Positions 63,362 to 64,000 of a stretch of DNA of 64,000 nucleotides are shown piece by piece. Position 1 is the first letter of the stretch. Each line of letters starts with the position of its first letter. Position numbers and translations under genes: made by a program. Below the pieces are notes generated by a model. That model ran no database searches and was not told the DNA's origin. It saw only the letters and a list, made by a program, of their open reading frames with translations. Source of the stretch: Sphingomonas kyeonggiensis (GTDB lineage Bacteria; Pseudomonadota; Alphaproteobacteria; Sphingomonadales; Sphingomonadaceae); NCBI RefSeq assembly GCF_014204495.1, contig NZ_JACHLN010000003.1, forward strand, positions 806,001-870,000, in the 5' to 3' direction.

Positions 63362-63676
63362 ATGAACCGTTTCGGAGTAAAGCTCGGCCGTCATGCCCTT
63401 GCCGCGCAGCTGGCGCTGGTCGGCATGGCCCTGGTCTGCGCTGCCTTCTGGCCGCCAAGCCAGGGGCGGATGCTCCTTGTCCCGATGCTTCCCGGCGCCG
63501 CGAACCCGATGCTGGTGCGCGCGATCGACGGCGGCGCGCAGCTGCTCGGCAGCGGCCCGTTGCCCGGCAGCATGGTCGTCACCGGCGCGCATGCCGCGCT
63601 CGCCGTCGCGCTGCGCGGCAAGGCGGTGCTGATCCTCGCCGCGCCGCCGGTGCTGTGCGGAGGACCCGCCGCATGA
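63362..63676 (+). CDS. Hypothetical secreted or membrane-anchored protein
   Basis: This 104-residue protein has an N-terminal hydrophobic stretch (HALAAQLALVGMALVCAAFW). The rest is Ala/Leu rich (LLVPMLPGAANPMLVRA, GPLPGSMVVTGAHAALAVAL). Its stop overlaps the start of the chemotaxis receptor by 4 bp (ATGA), suggesting co-expression. No family is known to me. Confidence 0.68.
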   Translation: MNRFGVKLGRHALAAQLALVGMALVCAAFWPPSQGRMLLVPMLPGAANPMLVRAIDGGAQLLGSGPLPGSMVVTGAHAALAVALRGKAVLILAAPPVLCGGPAA

Positions 63677-64000
63677 CCGAGATCGACCGCCTGCGCCGCC
63701 GCGGCGTCGAGCTGCTGGTGGTGGCGAGCTGGGCCACCGTCCTCGTCGTGTTCGTCCTCGGCCTGCTGCTGCGCGGCAGCCAGCGCGAATGGATCACGCT
63801 GCTGCTCGGCGCGGCGGCCAATATCGCCCCGACCATCGTCGCGCTGCGCCACCGCTATGATTCCTCCGCACGGATGATCGTCGGCACGCTCGCCGCGATC
63901 CAGCCCGCGCTCGCGGTCTATGCGCTGACCGGCCATGCCTGGCAGATGGACGCGCACATGTATTTCTTCGTCGCGCTGGCCGGGCTGACCCTGCTCTACG
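63673..64000 (+). CDS. Methyl-accepting chemotaxis protein (partial, N-terminal membrane domain)
   Basis: Only the first 109 residues are in the window. They contain several membrane segments (LLVVASWATVLVVFVLGLLL, WITLLLGAAANIAPTIVAL) and the stretch GHAWQMDAHMYFFVALAGL, which I know from the membrane sensor of a group of sphingomonad and Caulobacter chemotaxis receptors. The methyl-accepting domain would lie beyond the right edge, so the call rests on the N-terminus only. It is coupled to the 104-residue gene. Confidence 0.65.
   Translation, partial: MTEIDRLRRRGVELLVVASWATVLVVFVLGLLLRGSQREWITLLLGAAANIAPTIVALRHRYDSSARMIVGTLAAIQPALAVYALTGHAWQMDAHMYFFVALAGLTLLY

Overview
The window is a GC-rich chromosomal segment of an alphaproteobacterium, very probably a sphingomonad (Sphingomonas sensu lato). 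This rests on the gene content and order: petABC followed by apt and facing trmL-hemF, an argD-argF-hslO block, a GcrA cell-cycle regulator, a cpa/tad pilus block, and a TonB-dependent receptor locus for polysaccharides without a SusD partner. No rRNA, tRNA, CRISPR array or insertion sequence was recognised.

Layout. (1) 1-1713: a partial SpoIIAA-like protein, a hotdog thioesterase and a lipoprotein. (2) 1714-12325: a polysaccharide utilisation locus. It holds a GH105-type hydrolase, a DUF4861 protein, an alginate-lyase-family enzyme, a TonB-dependent receptor, a large secreted protein of unclear class, a GntR-family regulator and D-mannonate dehydratase (manD). The four promoter regions share a near-palindromic site (TTGGTNAGGCCAA) that overlaps or abuts the likely -10 in three of them, so I read it as one regulon for a glucuronate-containing polymer. 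(3) 12594-14831: a YegP-type mini-protein, an FAD oxidoreductase and a lysophospholipase-like hydrolase. (4) 14881-22160: cpaA-B-C-D-E, tadB and tadC of a type IVc (Flp) pilus, with the ATPase gene cpaF and the pilin missing. (5) 22228-24777: two related short membrane-anchored proteins and a beta-lactamase-like hydrolase. (6) 24793-30981: ppdK and glyQS. (7) 31063-38741: a TraB/GumN lipoprotein, an ArsR-SRPBCC pair, rplY, pth, a JmjC-like oxygenase, a TbpB-like lipoprotein and ychF. (8) 38783-44895: formamidase-like, alpha/beta hydrolase, phosphodiesterase, MaoC and apt genes. (9) 44995-49161: the cytochrome bc1 complex, trmL and hemF. (10) 49304-56466: GNAT, two membrane proteins, lipB, small secreted proteins, queCE and hslO. 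(11) 56567-64000: argF, argD, an ABC-2 permease, gcrA, a phospholipase D-like protein and the start of a chemotaxis receptor.

Two families of short palindromic repeats are scattered between genes. Family A has CCCCGGC...GCCGGGG arms and is 75-108 bp as a pair. One copy lies in frame inside glyS and adds about 27 residues to the enzyme. Family B is 138-139 bp, bounded by CCCCTCCCTGC inverted ends, occurs in both orientations, and carries an internal strong terminator hairpin.

Many genes are translationally coupled by ATGA, GTGA or TGATG overlaps, and several starts are GTG or TTG supported by a Shine-Dalgarno sequence. All functional calls come from reading motifs and from general family knowledge; no database search was run.
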